Shown here one piece after another: positions 47,273-56,429 of a stretch of 64,000 bases of DNA. The DNA lies in assembly GCF_011762095.1 (NCBI RefSeq), contig NZ_JAASQO010000001.1, positions 1-64,000 of the forward strand, written 5' to 3'. Every line of letters begins with the position of its first letter. The first letter of the stretch is position 1. Under the pieces are notes generated by a model, which did not search any database, was not told the DNA's origin, and saw nothing but the letters and a program-made list of their open reading frames with translations. This DNA comes from Parvibaculum indicum. GTDB taxonomy: Bacteria; Pseudomonadota; Alphaproteobacteria; Parvibaculales; Parvibaculaceae. A program made the position numbers and the translations under genes.

Positions 47273-49353
47273 GACCGGAAATCCTGTTCCCCCTCTTTGC
47301 CCCCGCCCGTTCCCTGCCGGGCATCGGTCCGCGCATGGAGAAGCTGGTCGAAAAACTGACCGGCCCGAATGTCGTCGACCTCTTATGGCATCTTCCCTCC
47401 GGTCTCATCGACCGCCGCGAGCGCCCGAAGATCAGCGAAACCAAAGACGGTGAAATCGCCACGATGGAAGTGACGATTGGCCTTCATGTGCCCGCGCGGC
47501 GAAAGGGGCTGCCGTACCGCATCCACATTCATGACGAAACCGGCGAGATGCAGCTCGTCTTTTTCAACCCGCGAGCCGACTATCTCGCCAGAACATTTCC
47601 CGAAGGAGCGCAGCGCATTATCTCCGGCCGCATAGATTTCTATCAGGGCGAGCCGCAAATGACGCATCCGGACCATGTTGTCGCTCTCGATGAAATCGAA
47701 AAGCTGCCGCTACTGGAAGCGACTTATCCCCTGACGGCGGGACTGCCGCAGAAATCGGTCCAGAAAGCCGTTTCCGGCGCATTGGAGCGGGTGCCGGAAC
47801 TGGTGGAATGGCAGGACACAGGGTGGCTGGCAAAGAAGGCCTATCCGTCATGGCGCGACGCCGTGCTGCAGGCGCATCGCCCGCAATCGCTGGCCGACCT
47901 GAAACCGGAGGCCCCGGCGAGGGAACGGCTCGCTTTCGATGAATTCCTGTCGAACCAACTGGCGCTCGGATTGGTGCGATTGCGGATGAAAAAACTGCCG
48001 GGACGCGAAATCGCAGGAGACGGCCATCTGCGCAAAAAGGTCGTCACGGCCCTTCCCTTCGCGCTCACCGGTGCGCAATCTCGCGCCCTGCACGATATCG
48101 ACGACGACATGCGCAGCCCGCATAGAATGTTGCGGCTGTTGCAGGGCGATGTCGGGAGCGGCAAGACGGTCGTCGCGCTGCTGGCCATGCTGAATGCCGT
48201 CGAGGCCGGCTACCAGGCGGCGATGATGGCGCCGACGGAAATCCTTGCCCGGCAACATTATGCCGCGCTGGAACCGCTTTGCGCCGAGGCGGGGATAAAG
48301 ATCGCGCTCCTTACCGGTCGCGACAAGGGCCGCCAGCGAGCGCAGATATTGCAGGATGCCGCCACGCGAGAACTGGATATCCTCGTCGGCACGCATTCGC
48401 TCTTCCAGGCGGACGTCGCCTTCCATGCACTGGCGCTCGCCGTGGTCGATGAGCAGCATCGCTTCGGCGTACATCAGCGGCTGGAACTTTCCGGCAAGGG
48501 CGGAAAGGGAACCGACGTGCTGGTGATGACGGCGACCCCCATCCCTCGAACGCTTACGCTGACCGCCTATGGCGACATGGAAGTCTCCAAGCTCGACGAG
48601 AAACCGCCGGGACGAAAGCCCGTCGACACGCGCGCCATGCCGCTCGAAAAGCTGGACGACGTGGTGACCGCCATGCGCCGCGCGCTGGAAGCAGGTGCGC
48701 AAGTCTACTGGGTTTGTCCCCTCGTGGAGGAAAGCGACGAGGTCGATGCCGCCGCGGCCGAGGAGCGATATAAACATTTACGCGGTATCTTCGGAGACAG
48801 CGTGGCGCTTATTCACGGTCGCATGAAGCCTGCCGAGAAGGACGCAGTCATGATGCGCTTCGAACAGGGAGATGCGCGTATCCTCGTGGCGACGACCGTC
48901 ATCGAAGTGGGCGTCAACGTGCCCAATGCGACGGTGATGGTCATCGAGCACGCCGAACGCTTCGGTCTGGCGCAGCTTCATCAGCTGCGCGGGCGCGTCG
49001 GGCGCGGCGCGGAAAAATCGACCTGCCTTCTGCTCTATGCATCGTCTCTGGGAGAAACGGCGGCGGCGCGCATCCGTATCATGCGGGAGACCGAAGACGG
49101 TTTCCGGATCGCCGAAGAGGATCTGCGCCTGCGCGGCGCGGGCGAATTGCTGGGCACACGCCAAAGCGGATTGCCGGAGTTTCGGATCGCCGACGCGGAG
49201 AGCCAGAGCGATCTGCTCGCCGCGGCCTATGACGATGCAAGGATGATCCTGGAACGGGACCCGGAACTCGAAACGGAGCGCGGCAAGGCGCTCCGTACCC
49301 TTCTCTACCTTTTCGAGCGGGACGAAGCCATCCGCTATCTGAGATCGGGTTAA
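47269..49353 (+). CDS. recG: ATP-dependent DNA helicase RecG
   Basis: A 694-residue branch-migrating helicase acting on stalled replication forks. The wedge/OB domain is at about 60–150. Motif I G-D-V-G-S-G-K-T is near 300, DEQH in [18 protein letters not shown] near 400, and motif III in [11 protein letters not shown]. Motif [15 protein letters not shown] is near 570. The start overlaps the upstream hydrolase gene. Its stop overlaps the rubredoxin stop on the other strand. Confidence 0.97.
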   Translation: MRPEILFPLFAPARSLPGIGPRMEKLVEKLTGPNVVDLLWHLPSGLIDRRERPKISETKDGEIATMEVTIGLHVPARRKGLPYRIHIHDETGEMQLVFFNPRADYLARTFPEGAQRIISGRIDFYQGEPQMTHPDHVVALDEIEKLPLLEATYPLTAGLPQKSVQKAVSGALERVPELVEWQDTGWLAKKAYPSWRDAVLQAHRPQSLADLKPEAPARERLAFDEFLSNQLALGLVRLRMKKLPGREIAGDGHLRKKVVTALPFALTGAQSRALHDIDDDMRSPHRMLRLLQGDVGSGKTVVALLAMLNAVEAGYQAAMMAPTEILARQHYAALEPLCAEAGIKIALLTGRDKGRQRAQILQDAATRELDILVGTHSLFQADVAFHALALAVVDEQHRFGVHQRLELSGKGGKGTDVLVMTATPIPRTLTLTAYGDMEVSKLDEKPPGRKPVDTRAMPLEKLDDVVTAMRRALEAGAQVYWVCPLVEESDEVDAAAAEERYKHLRGIFGDSVALIHGRMKPAEKDAVMMRFEQGDARILVATTVIEVGVNVPNATVMVIEHAERFGLAQLHQLRGRVGRGAEKSTCLLLYASSLGETAAARIRIMRETEDGFRIAEEDLRLRGAGELLGTRQSGLPEFRIADAESQSDLLAAAYDDARMILERDPELETERGKALRTLLYLFERDEAIRYLRSG

Positions 49354-49529
49354 AGCTCGATCATCTCGAAATCCGATTTGGGTGTCCCGCACATCGGGCA
49401 GACCCAGTCCTCCGGAATATCGGCCCAGCGTGTACCCGGTTCCAGACCTTCATCCGGGTCGCCTTCCGCTTCGTCATAGATGTAGCCGCAGGTCTGGCAT
49501 TGCCACACCTTGAATTCGGTTTCCGCCAT
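49350..49529 (-). CDS. Rubredoxin
   Basis: A 59-residue iron-sulphur (FeCys4) electron carrier, too short to appear in a standard ORF list. Ligand pairs are visible as C-Q-T-C-G-Y near 11–15 and C-P-M-C-G near 44–48, separated by the acidic loop [20 protein letters not shown]. It ends in DFEMIEL. It follows the P450 gene by 13 bases on the same strand, so it is a likely redox partner in that operon. The stop codon overlaps the recG stop. Confidence 0.95.
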   Translation of the reverse strand: MAETEFKVWQCQTCGYIYDEAEGDPDEGLEPGTRWADIPEDWVCPMCGTPKSDFEMIEL

Positions 49530-49542
49530 GATCGCGCTCCAA

Positions 49543-50817
49543 TCAGTTCATCTTGTAGCGGATGGGAACATGCTTCGGTCCGCAGACGAAATTCGACTGG
49601 CTGAGTTCGGCAGCGCCGTTGAGCTCGATGGAGTCCAGCCGCGGCAGCAATTCCTCCCACAGGATACGCATTTCCATCTTGCCGAGATGCTGCCCAAGGC
49701 AGACATGCGCCCCATAGCCAAACGCGACATGCTTGTTCGGCGAGCGATCGACCTTGAAGGAGAACGGATCGTCGAACACATCCTCGTCACGATTGCCCGA
49801 GGGATAGGAAAGCATCATCCAGTCGCCCTTGGCAATCTTCTGTCCCGCCACTTCGGCATCCGCCGTGGCGGTGCGCATGAAATGCTTCACCGGCGTGGCC
49901 CAGCGGATCGACTCGTCCAGATAGTTCGGAATGAGAGACGGATCCTTCTTCAACATGGCGAACTGGTCGGGATTTTCGGCAAGCGCCCAGAGACCCGACG
50001 CCGTCGTGTTCGAGGTCGTGTCATGACCGGCCGTGGCGACGATGATGTAGTAGGACATCGCTTCCAGCTCGCCGAGCGGACCGCCATGCACCTGACCGTT
50101 CGCAATAACGGAAGCGGCGTCCTCGCGCGGATGAGCTCGGCGGTCCTTCGTCATCTCCGAGAAATAGGCGATGAACTCACCGACCGTTTCCTGCAGCGCA
50201 AGAACGCGCTGTTCGTCGGTCATCTCCTGCTCGCCTGTGCGTGACAGCTCGGGATCCGCGGCGCCGAAAAGCTCCTGGGTGAGCTTCAGCATCGTCGGCT
50301 CGTCTTCCTCGGGCACACCCAGAATTTCCATGATGACATGCAGCGGATAGAGGAACGCGATGTCGCTTGCGAAATCGCACTCGCCGCCCTTCGCGGCCAT
50401 CTTGTCCACCGCGCCGCGCGCAATCTCGCGGATGCGCGCTTCAAGCTTCTTCAGGTTCTGCGGCATGAACCAGGATTGAGTAAGTTTCCGGTAGGCCATG
50501 TGGTCCGGATTGTCCATCTGGACCAGAGAGCGCACGAGATGCGGCGAGCCGCCCATCATCTCCCGGACCATGCGGTCGCCTTCCTTCGTCACGAGCGTGG
50601 TGGCGCGGTCGCCATTGTGAAAAAGCTCGTTTTGACCTTCGACCGTACGAATGTCGTCATATTTGGTGACGACCCAGAACGGATCGAAGCCTTCCGGCTC
50701 GGCAATGGCGAGCGGCATTTCGCGGCGGAGATATGAGAAGGCATCGTCCACCGGCTTGTTCTCGCCATAGGCCTTGGGGCCGACGATCGTTTCGGCGATT
50801 TCCTGAGGAATCCTCAT
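49543..50817 (-). CDS. Cytochrome P450 (non-CYP153)
   Basis: A 423-residue soluble bacterial P450. The haem loop [13 protein letters not shown] puts the Cys at about 372. The I-helix is [11 protein letters not shown] near 265 and the ExxR motif DESIRW follows. It resembles CYP125/CYP142- or CYP108-like families rather than CYP153, so the substrate may be a steroid, terpenoid or alcohol; this is not resolved. ATG 50817 has GGGAG eight bases upstream. It lies directly upstream of the rubredoxin gene. Confidence 0.92.
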   Translation of the reverse strand: MRIPQEIAETIVGPKAYGENKPVDDAFSYLRREMPLAIAEPEGFDPFWVVTKYDDIRTVEGQNELFHNGDRATTLVTKEGDRMVREMMGGSPHLVRSLVQMDNPDHMAYRKLTQSWFMPQNLKKLEARIREIARGAVDKMAAKGGECDFASDIAFLYPLHVIMEILGVPEEDEPTMLKLTQELFGAADPELSRTGEQEMTDEQRVLALQETVGEFIAYFSEMTKDRRAHPREDAASVIANGQVHGGPLGELEAMSYYIIVATAGHDTTSNTTASGLWALAENPDQFAMLKKDPSLIPNYLDESIRWATPVKHFMRTATADAEVAGQKIAKGDWMMLSYPSGNRDEDVFDDPFSFKVDRSPNKHVAFGYGAHVCLGQHLGKMEMRILWEELLPRLDSIELNGAAELSQSNFVCGPKHVPIRYKMN

Positions 50818-51006
50818 CCTGTGCTCCCGACTGTTTATGCGCGCTGCCCTGCGCTTTTTATGTCCGCCAATTCTGGCGCATCCGAGCCTAGGGAAAAAAG
50901 CGCCAAGGTGTCGCGGATGACGTGGCGTAAAGCATCGGGATTTCTTGTTTTCCGCGCGCACCGCTACGACAGCCTTACGCTGCGTCAGGCGGCCCGTCGC
51001 GACCGA

Positions 51007-51744
51007 TCATTCCGGCAAGAGAGGATTCGAATCCTCCGCGGCACGGTGCGGCGGTTCGACCAGCCCCGCTGAAATGATCATTTTCGCGCCCTCTTCTATC
51101 GACATATCGAGAATAGTGATGTCTTCCACGGGAACAAAAAGGAGGAAGCCGGAGGTCGGATTAGGAGTCGTCGGCACGAAAACGCTCACCAGCTCGCAGC
51201 CCGTGCGGGTCGCAAGCTCGTTTTTCGTCCGTGTCGTGATGAAACAGATCGAATAAATCCCTTTCCTGGGATACTCGATCAGGCCGACTTCGCGGAAGGA
51301 CTGATTGCTCTGCGAAATGACGGTCTCGAAAATCTGTTTGAGAGCGCCATAGATGCTCCGTACCACAGGCATTCGCGACACAAGCCGCTCGCCCGCGTTC
51401 AGGATCGTCCGGCCAATGAAATTAGCCGTAATGGCGCCCAGCATCGTGAGCAGTACGAAAGCGATGATAAGACCCAGACCCGGAATTTCGACCGGCAGAA
51501 AATTATCCGGCCTGTAGGGCGCAGGGATCAGTGGCGTAAACCAGTTGTCTACCAGGTCGATGAACCAGGTCGTGATGTAGATCGTCAGGCCGATCGGCGC
51601 AGCCACGACGATGCCCGTCAGAAAGTAGTTCCTGATCCGGGTGGCAATGCCGTGCTTCTTCGGTGGCAGGATCAGCGGTTCGCCGGGTCCGTCCCCCGCT
51701 TCTTCCGGATTCGAGGTGTCGCTGTCGGTCTTTTTCGCTGTCAT
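51007..51744 (-). CDS. DUF502 family membrane protein
   Basis: A 245-residue protein with two N-terminal transmembrane segments (YFLTGIVVAAPIGLTIYITTWFIDL and IPGLGLIIAFVLLTMLGAITANFIG), followed by the conserved PVVRSIYGALKQIFETVI and GIYSICFITTRT motifs of the DUF502 family. The family is widespread and of unknown function, possibly linked to transport or stress. ATG 51744 is used, but a TTG at 51813 with AGGAAAG upstream is a credible alternative start. The minus-strand reading continuing upstream of this is a shadow of the next gene. Confidence 0.88.
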   Translation of the reverse strand: MTAKKTDSDTSNPEEAGDGPGEPLILPPKKHGIATRIRNYFLTGIVVAAPIGLTIYITTWFIDLVDNWFTPLIPAPYRPDNFLPVEIPGLGLIIAFVLLTMLGAITANFIGRTILNAGERLVSRMPVVRSIYGALKQIFETVISQSNQSFREVGLIEYPRKGIYSICFITTRTKNELATRTGCELVSVFVPTTPNPTSGFLLFVPVEDITILDMSIEEGAKMIISAGLVEPPHRAAEDSNPLLPE

Positions 51745-51900
51745 TTCCGCGGCCGCACTTTCATTCGCGGCTCTTGACGCCGCGTCTCGCTGGGGTTCCT
51801 CGATTGTAACCAAGCAGCCCTTTCCTGTCAGAATTTTGCGCTCCAAGATAGGCTCAGCAGAATTCGAATAGAGGCGCCCGAAGGCGTCCGGGAGGACCCA

Positions 51901-52932
51901 ATGAGCAATGCCGGCAAAGGCACGAAAATCCGTCTCGCCCCGGAGGACGAATATCCGCATACACCGGATACCGCCGCAAATTACAATGAAAGCATGTATT
52001 TCAATGTGTTCGATCCGGCGCGGCGGATCGGCGGCTGGTTTCGGCTCGGCAACCGCCCGAACGAACGCTATGCCGAGATGACCATATGCCTCTACCTGCC
52101 CGGCGGGCGCGTGGCCTTCATGTACAAAAAGCCCGAAATCACCTCCAATGACGAGATGAACGCTGGCGGGCTGCGTATCGATGTGGTGGAGCCGTTCAAG
52201 CACCTGAAGCTCAACTACACCGAGAAGGCGCTTCTTCTCGACCGGCCCGGCGAGATGGCGGATCCCAAAAAGGCCTTCACTGAAAACCCGACCCTGCCCT
52301 GCACCGTGTCCCTCGATTTCAGGGGCGTTTCGCCCATGTTCGGCGGCGAGACCGTGAAGGAGGACGGATCGTCTCTCGCCCTCGACCCGGAAAAATCCTT
52401 CGCCAAAGCTCACTACGAACAGCACATGGCGGTCGAGGGGAGATTCACCCTGGGCGACGAGAGCTTCGAGATTTCCGGCTTCGGGCTTCGTGACAAGAGC
52501 TGGGGGCCCCGCTACTGGCAGGCGATCCATTGGTATCGCTGGCTGCCGATGAATTTCGGCCCCGATTTCGCGATGATGATTTCCATCGTCACCAATGAAG
52601 AAGGCCAGGAACGTCAGGGCGGGATGGTCCTGAAGGACGGAAAATACGATCTCATCCGGAAATGCAGCATCGACAGCGAATGGGACGACAACTGGTACCA
52701 GACCTCGCTGAAGGCCCATGTCGAGACGGAGTCAGGCGCGCAATACGATGTCGAGGGCGATGTGATCTCGCTCATCCCGCTGCGCAATCGGCGCAAGGCA
52801 CCTGACGGCACGGACCTCAACACCCGCATTACCGAAGGCATGACCGAATATCGCTGCAACGGGATGACCGGTCTGGGCATGTCGGAATATCTCGACCAGA
52901 TCGTCGACGGCAAACCGGTAAGCGTGGCCTGA
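51901..52932 (+). CDS. Uncharacterised protein (DUF7064-like)
   Basis: A 343-residue soluble protein without signal peptide, rich in beta-strand-like segments and aromatic residues. The motif G-L-R-D-K-S-W-G-P-R-Y-W near 195 followed by HWYRWLPMNFGPDFAMMIS recalls the R-D-x-S-W-G box of DUF7064/7065 and hydroxyneurosporene-synthase-like proteins. I cannot assign a function with confidence. GGGAGG precedes the ATG. It is followed two bases later by a kinase-like gene and then DUF6285, so it belongs to that operon. Confidence 0.75.
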   Translation: MSNAGKGTKIRLAPEDEYPHTPDTAANYNESMYFNVFDPARRIGGWFRLGNRPNERYAEMTICLYLPGGRVAFMYKKPEITSNDEMNAGGLRIDVVEPFKHLKLNYTEKALLLDRPGEMADPKKAFTENPTLPCTVSLDFRGVSPMFGGETVKEDGSSLALDPEKSFAKAHYEQHMAVEGRFTLGDESFEISGFGLRDKSWGPRYWQAIHWYRWLPMNFGPDFAMMISIVTNEEGQERQGGMVLKDGKYDLIRKCSIDSEWDDNWYQTSLKAHVETESGAQYDVEGDVISLIPLRNRRKAPDGTDLNTRITEGMTEYRCNGMTGLGMSEYLDQIVDGKPVSVA

Positions 52933-52933
52933 G

Positions 52934-53941
52934 ATGAGCGATAGGAACAACGACTTCACCGCTTCGCTCTCCGAGGCGGTCCGGCGCCATATCGAGGGCG
53001 CAACGGGCGTCGACGGGCTCCAGCGGCTATCGGGCGGCGCGAGCCAGGAAACCTGGGCCTTCGATGCAACGACCTCGAAGGGGACGCCTCTCCCCCTGAT
53101 CCTGCGGCGCGCGCCGGGTGGAACGCGGGCGGAAAAGACGACGGCTGTGGCGCTTGAGACGGAAGCCGTACTGATCGAACTGGCGGAAAAAGCCGGTGTG
53201 CCCGTTCCCACGGTACGCCACGTCCTGACGCCGGAAGACGGCGTTGGTCAAGGCTTCATCATGAACCGGCTGACGGGCGAGACGATCGCCCGCAAGATCC
53301 TCCGGGACGAGGAATATGCCGAGGCGCGGCCCAAACTCGCCCGGCAATGCGGCGAGATCCTTGCCCGCCTGCACAGCATCGACAAGGCGAAACTGCCGGC
53401 GCTGCGCGTTGCGGCCGCCGGAGAGGAAATCAGGCAGTACCACGCCACCCTGCGCGAGCACGGTCACCCTCACCCCGTTTTCGAATTGGCCTTCCGCTGG
53501 CTCGAAGACAATCTTCCCGCCGGGGACACCGAACTTACACTCGTCCATGGCGATTTCCGGAACGGCAATCTGATGATCGGACCGGATGGCGTGCGCGGGG
53601 TCCTCGATTGGGAACTCGCCCATATCGGAGACCCGATGGAAGATCTCGGCTGGATCTGCGTGAACTCCTGGCGCTTCGGCAATATCGACAAGCCTGTCGG
53701 CGGCTTCGGTACGCGAGAAGATATGTTCGCGGGTTACGAGGCAGTGAGCGGCCAGAGCGTCGACCCCGAACGGGTGAAGTTCTGGGAGGTACTGGGCACC
53801 CTCAAATGGGGCATCATGTGCACAAGTATGGTGACGGCCTTCAAAAGCGGTCTCGACCCCTCCGTGGAACGCGCCACCATCGGCCGTCGCTCGTCTGAAA
53901 CCGAGATCGACCTGCTGCGCCTGCTGGCGCCGCGAAGCTGA
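52934..53941 (+). CDS. APH-family phosphotransferase (LvaA-like)
   Basis: A 335-residue aminoglycoside-phosphotransferase-fold kinase. Motifs are HGDFRNGNLMIGPDG (catalytic H-G-D-x-x-x-x-N) near 200, then VLDWELAHIGDPMEDLGW with the metal-binding Asp. RLSGGASQETWAF near 30 is the nucleotide-binding loop. It lies between the DUF7064-like gene and a DUF6285 gene. The kinase plus small partner resembles LvaAB of Pseudomonas, which phosphorylates a 4-hydroxyacyl-CoA; that comparison is inference. No drug-resistance function is implied. Confidence 0.85.
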   Translation: MSDRNNDFTASLSEAVRRHIEGATGVDGLQRLSGGASQETWAFDATTSKGTPLPLILRRAPGGTRAEKTTAVALETEAVLIELAEKAGVPVPTVRHVLTPEDGVGQGFIMNRLTGETIARKILRDEEYAEARPKLARQCGEILARLHSIDKAKLPALRVAAAGEEIRQYHATLREHGHPHPVFELAFRWLEDNLPAGDTELTLVHGDFRNGNLMIGPDGVRGVLDWELAHIGDPMEDLGWICVNSWRFGNIDKPVGGFGTREDMFAGYEAVSGQSVDPERVKFWEVLGTLKWGIMCTSMVTAFKSGLDPSVERATIGRRSSETEIDLLRLLAPRS

Positions 53942-53951
53942 GGAGAACGCC

Positions 53952-54338
53952 ATGCAGGACCAACCCACATCGGCTGAACTCGTCGGCGCGGTTGCCGACT
54001 TCATTCGCACCCACGCCATGCCCCAGCTGGAAGGCCATGCCGCGTTCCATGCCCGCGTGGCGGCCAATGCTCTGGATATCGTGAAACGCGAACTAGAGAT
54101 CGCGCCGGAGGCGAATGCCGGAGAACATGATCGCCTGAAGGCATTGCTGGGCGCGGACGGAAGCCTGGACGATCTGAACCGCGAACTTTGCACCCGTATC
54201 CAGGCCGGAGAGCTGACGCTCGACACGGAGGGGCTCAAGGATCACCTCTGGGCTACGACACTCGCCAAGCTTGCCGTCGATCAGCCGAAATATTCCGGCT
54301 ACCGGCGGGCGCTTGAAGAGGAAAATGCAGAAAAATAG
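53952..54338 (+). CDS. DUF6285 protein, likely partner of the upstream kinase
   Basis: A 128-residue, mostly helical protein. TSAELVGAVADFIRTHAMPQLEGHAAFHARVAANALDIVKRELE and LWATTLAKLAVDQPKY are the family core. The start is 10 bases after the kinase stop with GGAG upstream. Small proteins of this kind occur immediately after APH-type kinases in acyl-CoA degradation operons and are needed for kinase activity in the LvaAB case, as far as I know. That relation here is inference. Confidence 0.8.
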   Translation: MQDQPTSAELVGAVADFIRTHAMPQLEGHAAFHARVAANALDIVKRELEIAPEANAGEHDRLKALLGADGSLDDLNRELCTRIQAGELTLDTEGLKDHLWATTLAKLAVDQPKYSGYRRALEEENAEK

Positions 54339-54427
54339 GTAATCCGGCTCAGGCTACCTGCAAAAACAACTGTTTCTTCACGACTGAAAAGCAAATATGG
54401 CGCTTCAATCCGAAGTGGTGAGTAACG

Positions 54428-54913
54428 GTGTACGAAGCGTCGGACCCGAAATACGTTGAAGTCTCGCTGGCCCAGCTGCCCGACCGGCATCCGGTCGCGT
54501 TCTTCGCGCGGTACTGGGACGCCAAGCGGTCTGTCGCTCGCCCGCTGCCCCATCGGACGGACATCAGACCCTCCGAGATGCTCCCTGCCATCCCCTGGCT
54601 GCTGATCCTGGAAAAATGTAGCGATGCGCAATTCCGCTACCGGCTCGCGGGAACGGGCTGCACAGAACTGTTTGGCGTCGATTACACCAACCGGCTGTTG
54701 GGAGAAAACATCGATCCTGAAGCCACGAAGATCCGGTTGCAAGAGTTCGAATATGCACTCAACGCGCGCGAGCCGATCTTTTCGCGGACACCGCTTCCCA
54801 TTCCCGATCGCGAGTTCATTACGGCTTATCGCGGCGTCTTTCCGATAGCGACAGACAGCGCCGAAGCCGACCAGATCTTCTGTGTCATCGCTGCCGACAA
54901 GGCCAGGATCTGA
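54428..54913 (+). CDS. PAS_5-type domain protein
   Basis: A 161-residue protein dominated by a PAS-like fold. HPVAFFARYWDAKRSVARPLPHRTDIRPSEM leads into LLILEKCSDAQFRYRLAGTGCTELFGVDYTNRLLGENI, typical of the alphaproteobacterial PAS_5 family often seen as stand-alone proteins. The start is a GTG with a weak ribosome site. It has no output domain, so it may act through a partner protein. It abuts the converging MBOAT gene. Confidence 0.8.
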   Translation: MYEASDPKYVEVSLAQLPDRHPVAFFARYWDAKRSVARPLPHRTDIRPSEMLPAIPWLLILEKCSDAQFRYRLAGTGCTELFGVDYTNRLLGENIDPEATKIRLQEFEYALNAREPIFSRTPLPIPDREFITAYRGVFPIATDSAEADQIFCVIAADKARI

Positions 54914-56425
54914 TCAGAACTGGAAATACAGAAACTCGCTGATCCGCTGAAGGCTGAGAAAGGCCAGAGCGCCGGCACCGCCCACTGCCACGGCATGGGG
55001 TATTCCCGGACGCCAGCGGAGAAGTTTTTCACGCCACCGAGTGCCTTCGACAGGCAGGAGAAGCGGATCCTGTTTCCGGTCCGCCCATGAATAGTTGAAA
55101 GCCGGATTGGCCCTCGCCAGCCACTGCTGAGTGTTCGGCCAGTACCAGACGACCGCCAGCCAGAAGACCAGCCAGCAAGCCGAAACGGCGAAGTCCGAAA
55201 GAGGCATTCCCAGCGGCGATGAAAACATCGACCGATAGATCGTGAATGCGCCTTCCATGGTTTCGGCCCGGAAAACCACCCACGCCATGGCCACAGCGAA
55301 AAATGTGAGCAAACGTGCGACAAGGCGCGACCACCAGCGGTTGATCGGCGCGATGCCGAGGGCGCGCCAGCCGTGATTGATGATGAGATAAAGCCCGTGC
55401 ATCGCGCCCCACAACGCAAAGGTCCAGGCCGCGCCGTGCCATAAGCCGCCTATCGCCATCGTGGCGAAGAGGTTCAGATATCGCCGATACTTCCCTTTCC
55501 TGTTGCCGCCGAGCGAGATGTAGAGATAGTCGCGCAGGAAACGCGAAAGCGTCATGTGCCAGCGGCGCCAGAAATCGATGATGTTTTCCGACTGATAAGG
55601 CGAATGGAAATTGAGCGGCAGACGAATACCGAAAATTCGGGCCGCCCCGATGGCCATATCCGAATAGCCGGAAAAATCGAAATAAATCTGGAGGCTGTAG
55701 GAAACCGTTCCCTGCCACGCCTGCAGGAAAGTTACATGCTCGCCCTGATCGGCCAGAGAAAAAACATGCGTTGCGACCGGGGCGACATTGTCTGCCAGCA
55801 CGACTTTCTTGAAGAGACCGATAAGAAAGATCGTCGCTCCGATGGAGATATTCGTCCAGTCGAAATTGAAGCTCCGGTTCAGTTTCGTCTGCGCGAAGAT
55901 TTCCTTGTGATGCACGATTGGCCCCGCAATGAGCTGGGGAAAGAACATCACGAAGAAGCTGTATTCGAGAAAGCTGTGGGGCTCGACCTCGCCTCGTCGC
56001 GCATCGACCAGATAAGCGATCTTCTGAAACGTAAAGAAGGATATGGCGAGTGGCAGAATGACGTGCTGAAGCGGAATGTCCGTCTCCGCGACCGCGTTCA
56101 CGCTGCCGATGAAGAAGTCCGCATATTTGAAATAGGCAAGAGAGAGAAGGTCGACCGACACGCCGAAGGTCACCAGCGCGGTCGCCCGCCCCCCATTCGG
56201 CCGGCTCCTTTCCGCCATGATCAGGCGTGCGAGCAGAAAGTTGAAGACGGTAAGCCCGATCAGCAACGGGAGGTAAAGCGGGTTCCACCATCCGTAAAAG
56301 AAAAGAGACGCAAGCACCAGAAAGCCCAGTGCCGCCTCCCTGCCCGCCCGCGCACGGATCACGAAGCAAAGCAGCGCCGTGACAGGCAGAAAAACGAAAA
56401 TGAAAACCGGCGAGTTGAAAAGCAT
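54914..56425 (-). CDS. MBOAT family O-acyltransferase (AlgI-like)
   Basis: A 503-residue membrane-bound acyltransferase with about ten membrane segments. The characteristic MBOAT regions are SEYSFFVMFFPQLIAGPI-like (near 175), FWRRWHMTLSRFLRDYLYISLGGNRKG near 295 and the catalytic-His segment GGLWHGAAWTFALWGAMHGLYL near 335. It probably moves acetyl groups across the membrane for polysaccharide O-acetylation. GGGA precedes ATG 56425. The gene 4 bases upstream encodes its probable periplasmic partner. Confidence 0.92.
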   Translation of the reverse strand: MLFNSPVFIFVFLPVTALLCFVIRARAGREAALGFLVLASLFFYGWWNPLYLPLLIGLTVFNFLLARLIMAERSRPNGGRATALVTFGVSVDLLSLAYFKYADFFIGSVNAVAETDIPLQHVILPLAISFFTFQKIAYLVDARRGEVEPHSFLEYSFFVMFFPQLIAGPIVHHKEIFAQTKLNRSFNFDWTNISIGATIFLIGLFKKVVLADNVAPVATHVFSLADQGEHVTFLQAWQGTVSYSLQIYFDFSGYSDMAIGAARIFGIRLPLNFHSPYQSENIIDFWRRWHMTLSRFLRDYLYISLGGNRKGKYRRYLNLFATMAIGGLWHGAAWTFALWGAMHGLYLIINHGWRALGIAPINRWWSRLVARLLTFFAVAMAWVVFRAETMEGAFTIYRSMFSSPLGMPLSDFAVSACWLVFWLAVVWYWPNTQQWLARANPAFNYSWADRKQDPLLLPVEGTRWREKLLRWRPGIPHAVAVGGAGALAFLSLQRISEFLYFQF

Positions 56426-56429
56426 GCGA

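Noticed and set aside
51814-52719. Long N-terminal extension of the DUF502 gene on the minus strand.
   Set aside because: It is antisense to the DUF7064-like gene. The DUF502 family starts near the first transmembrane segment.
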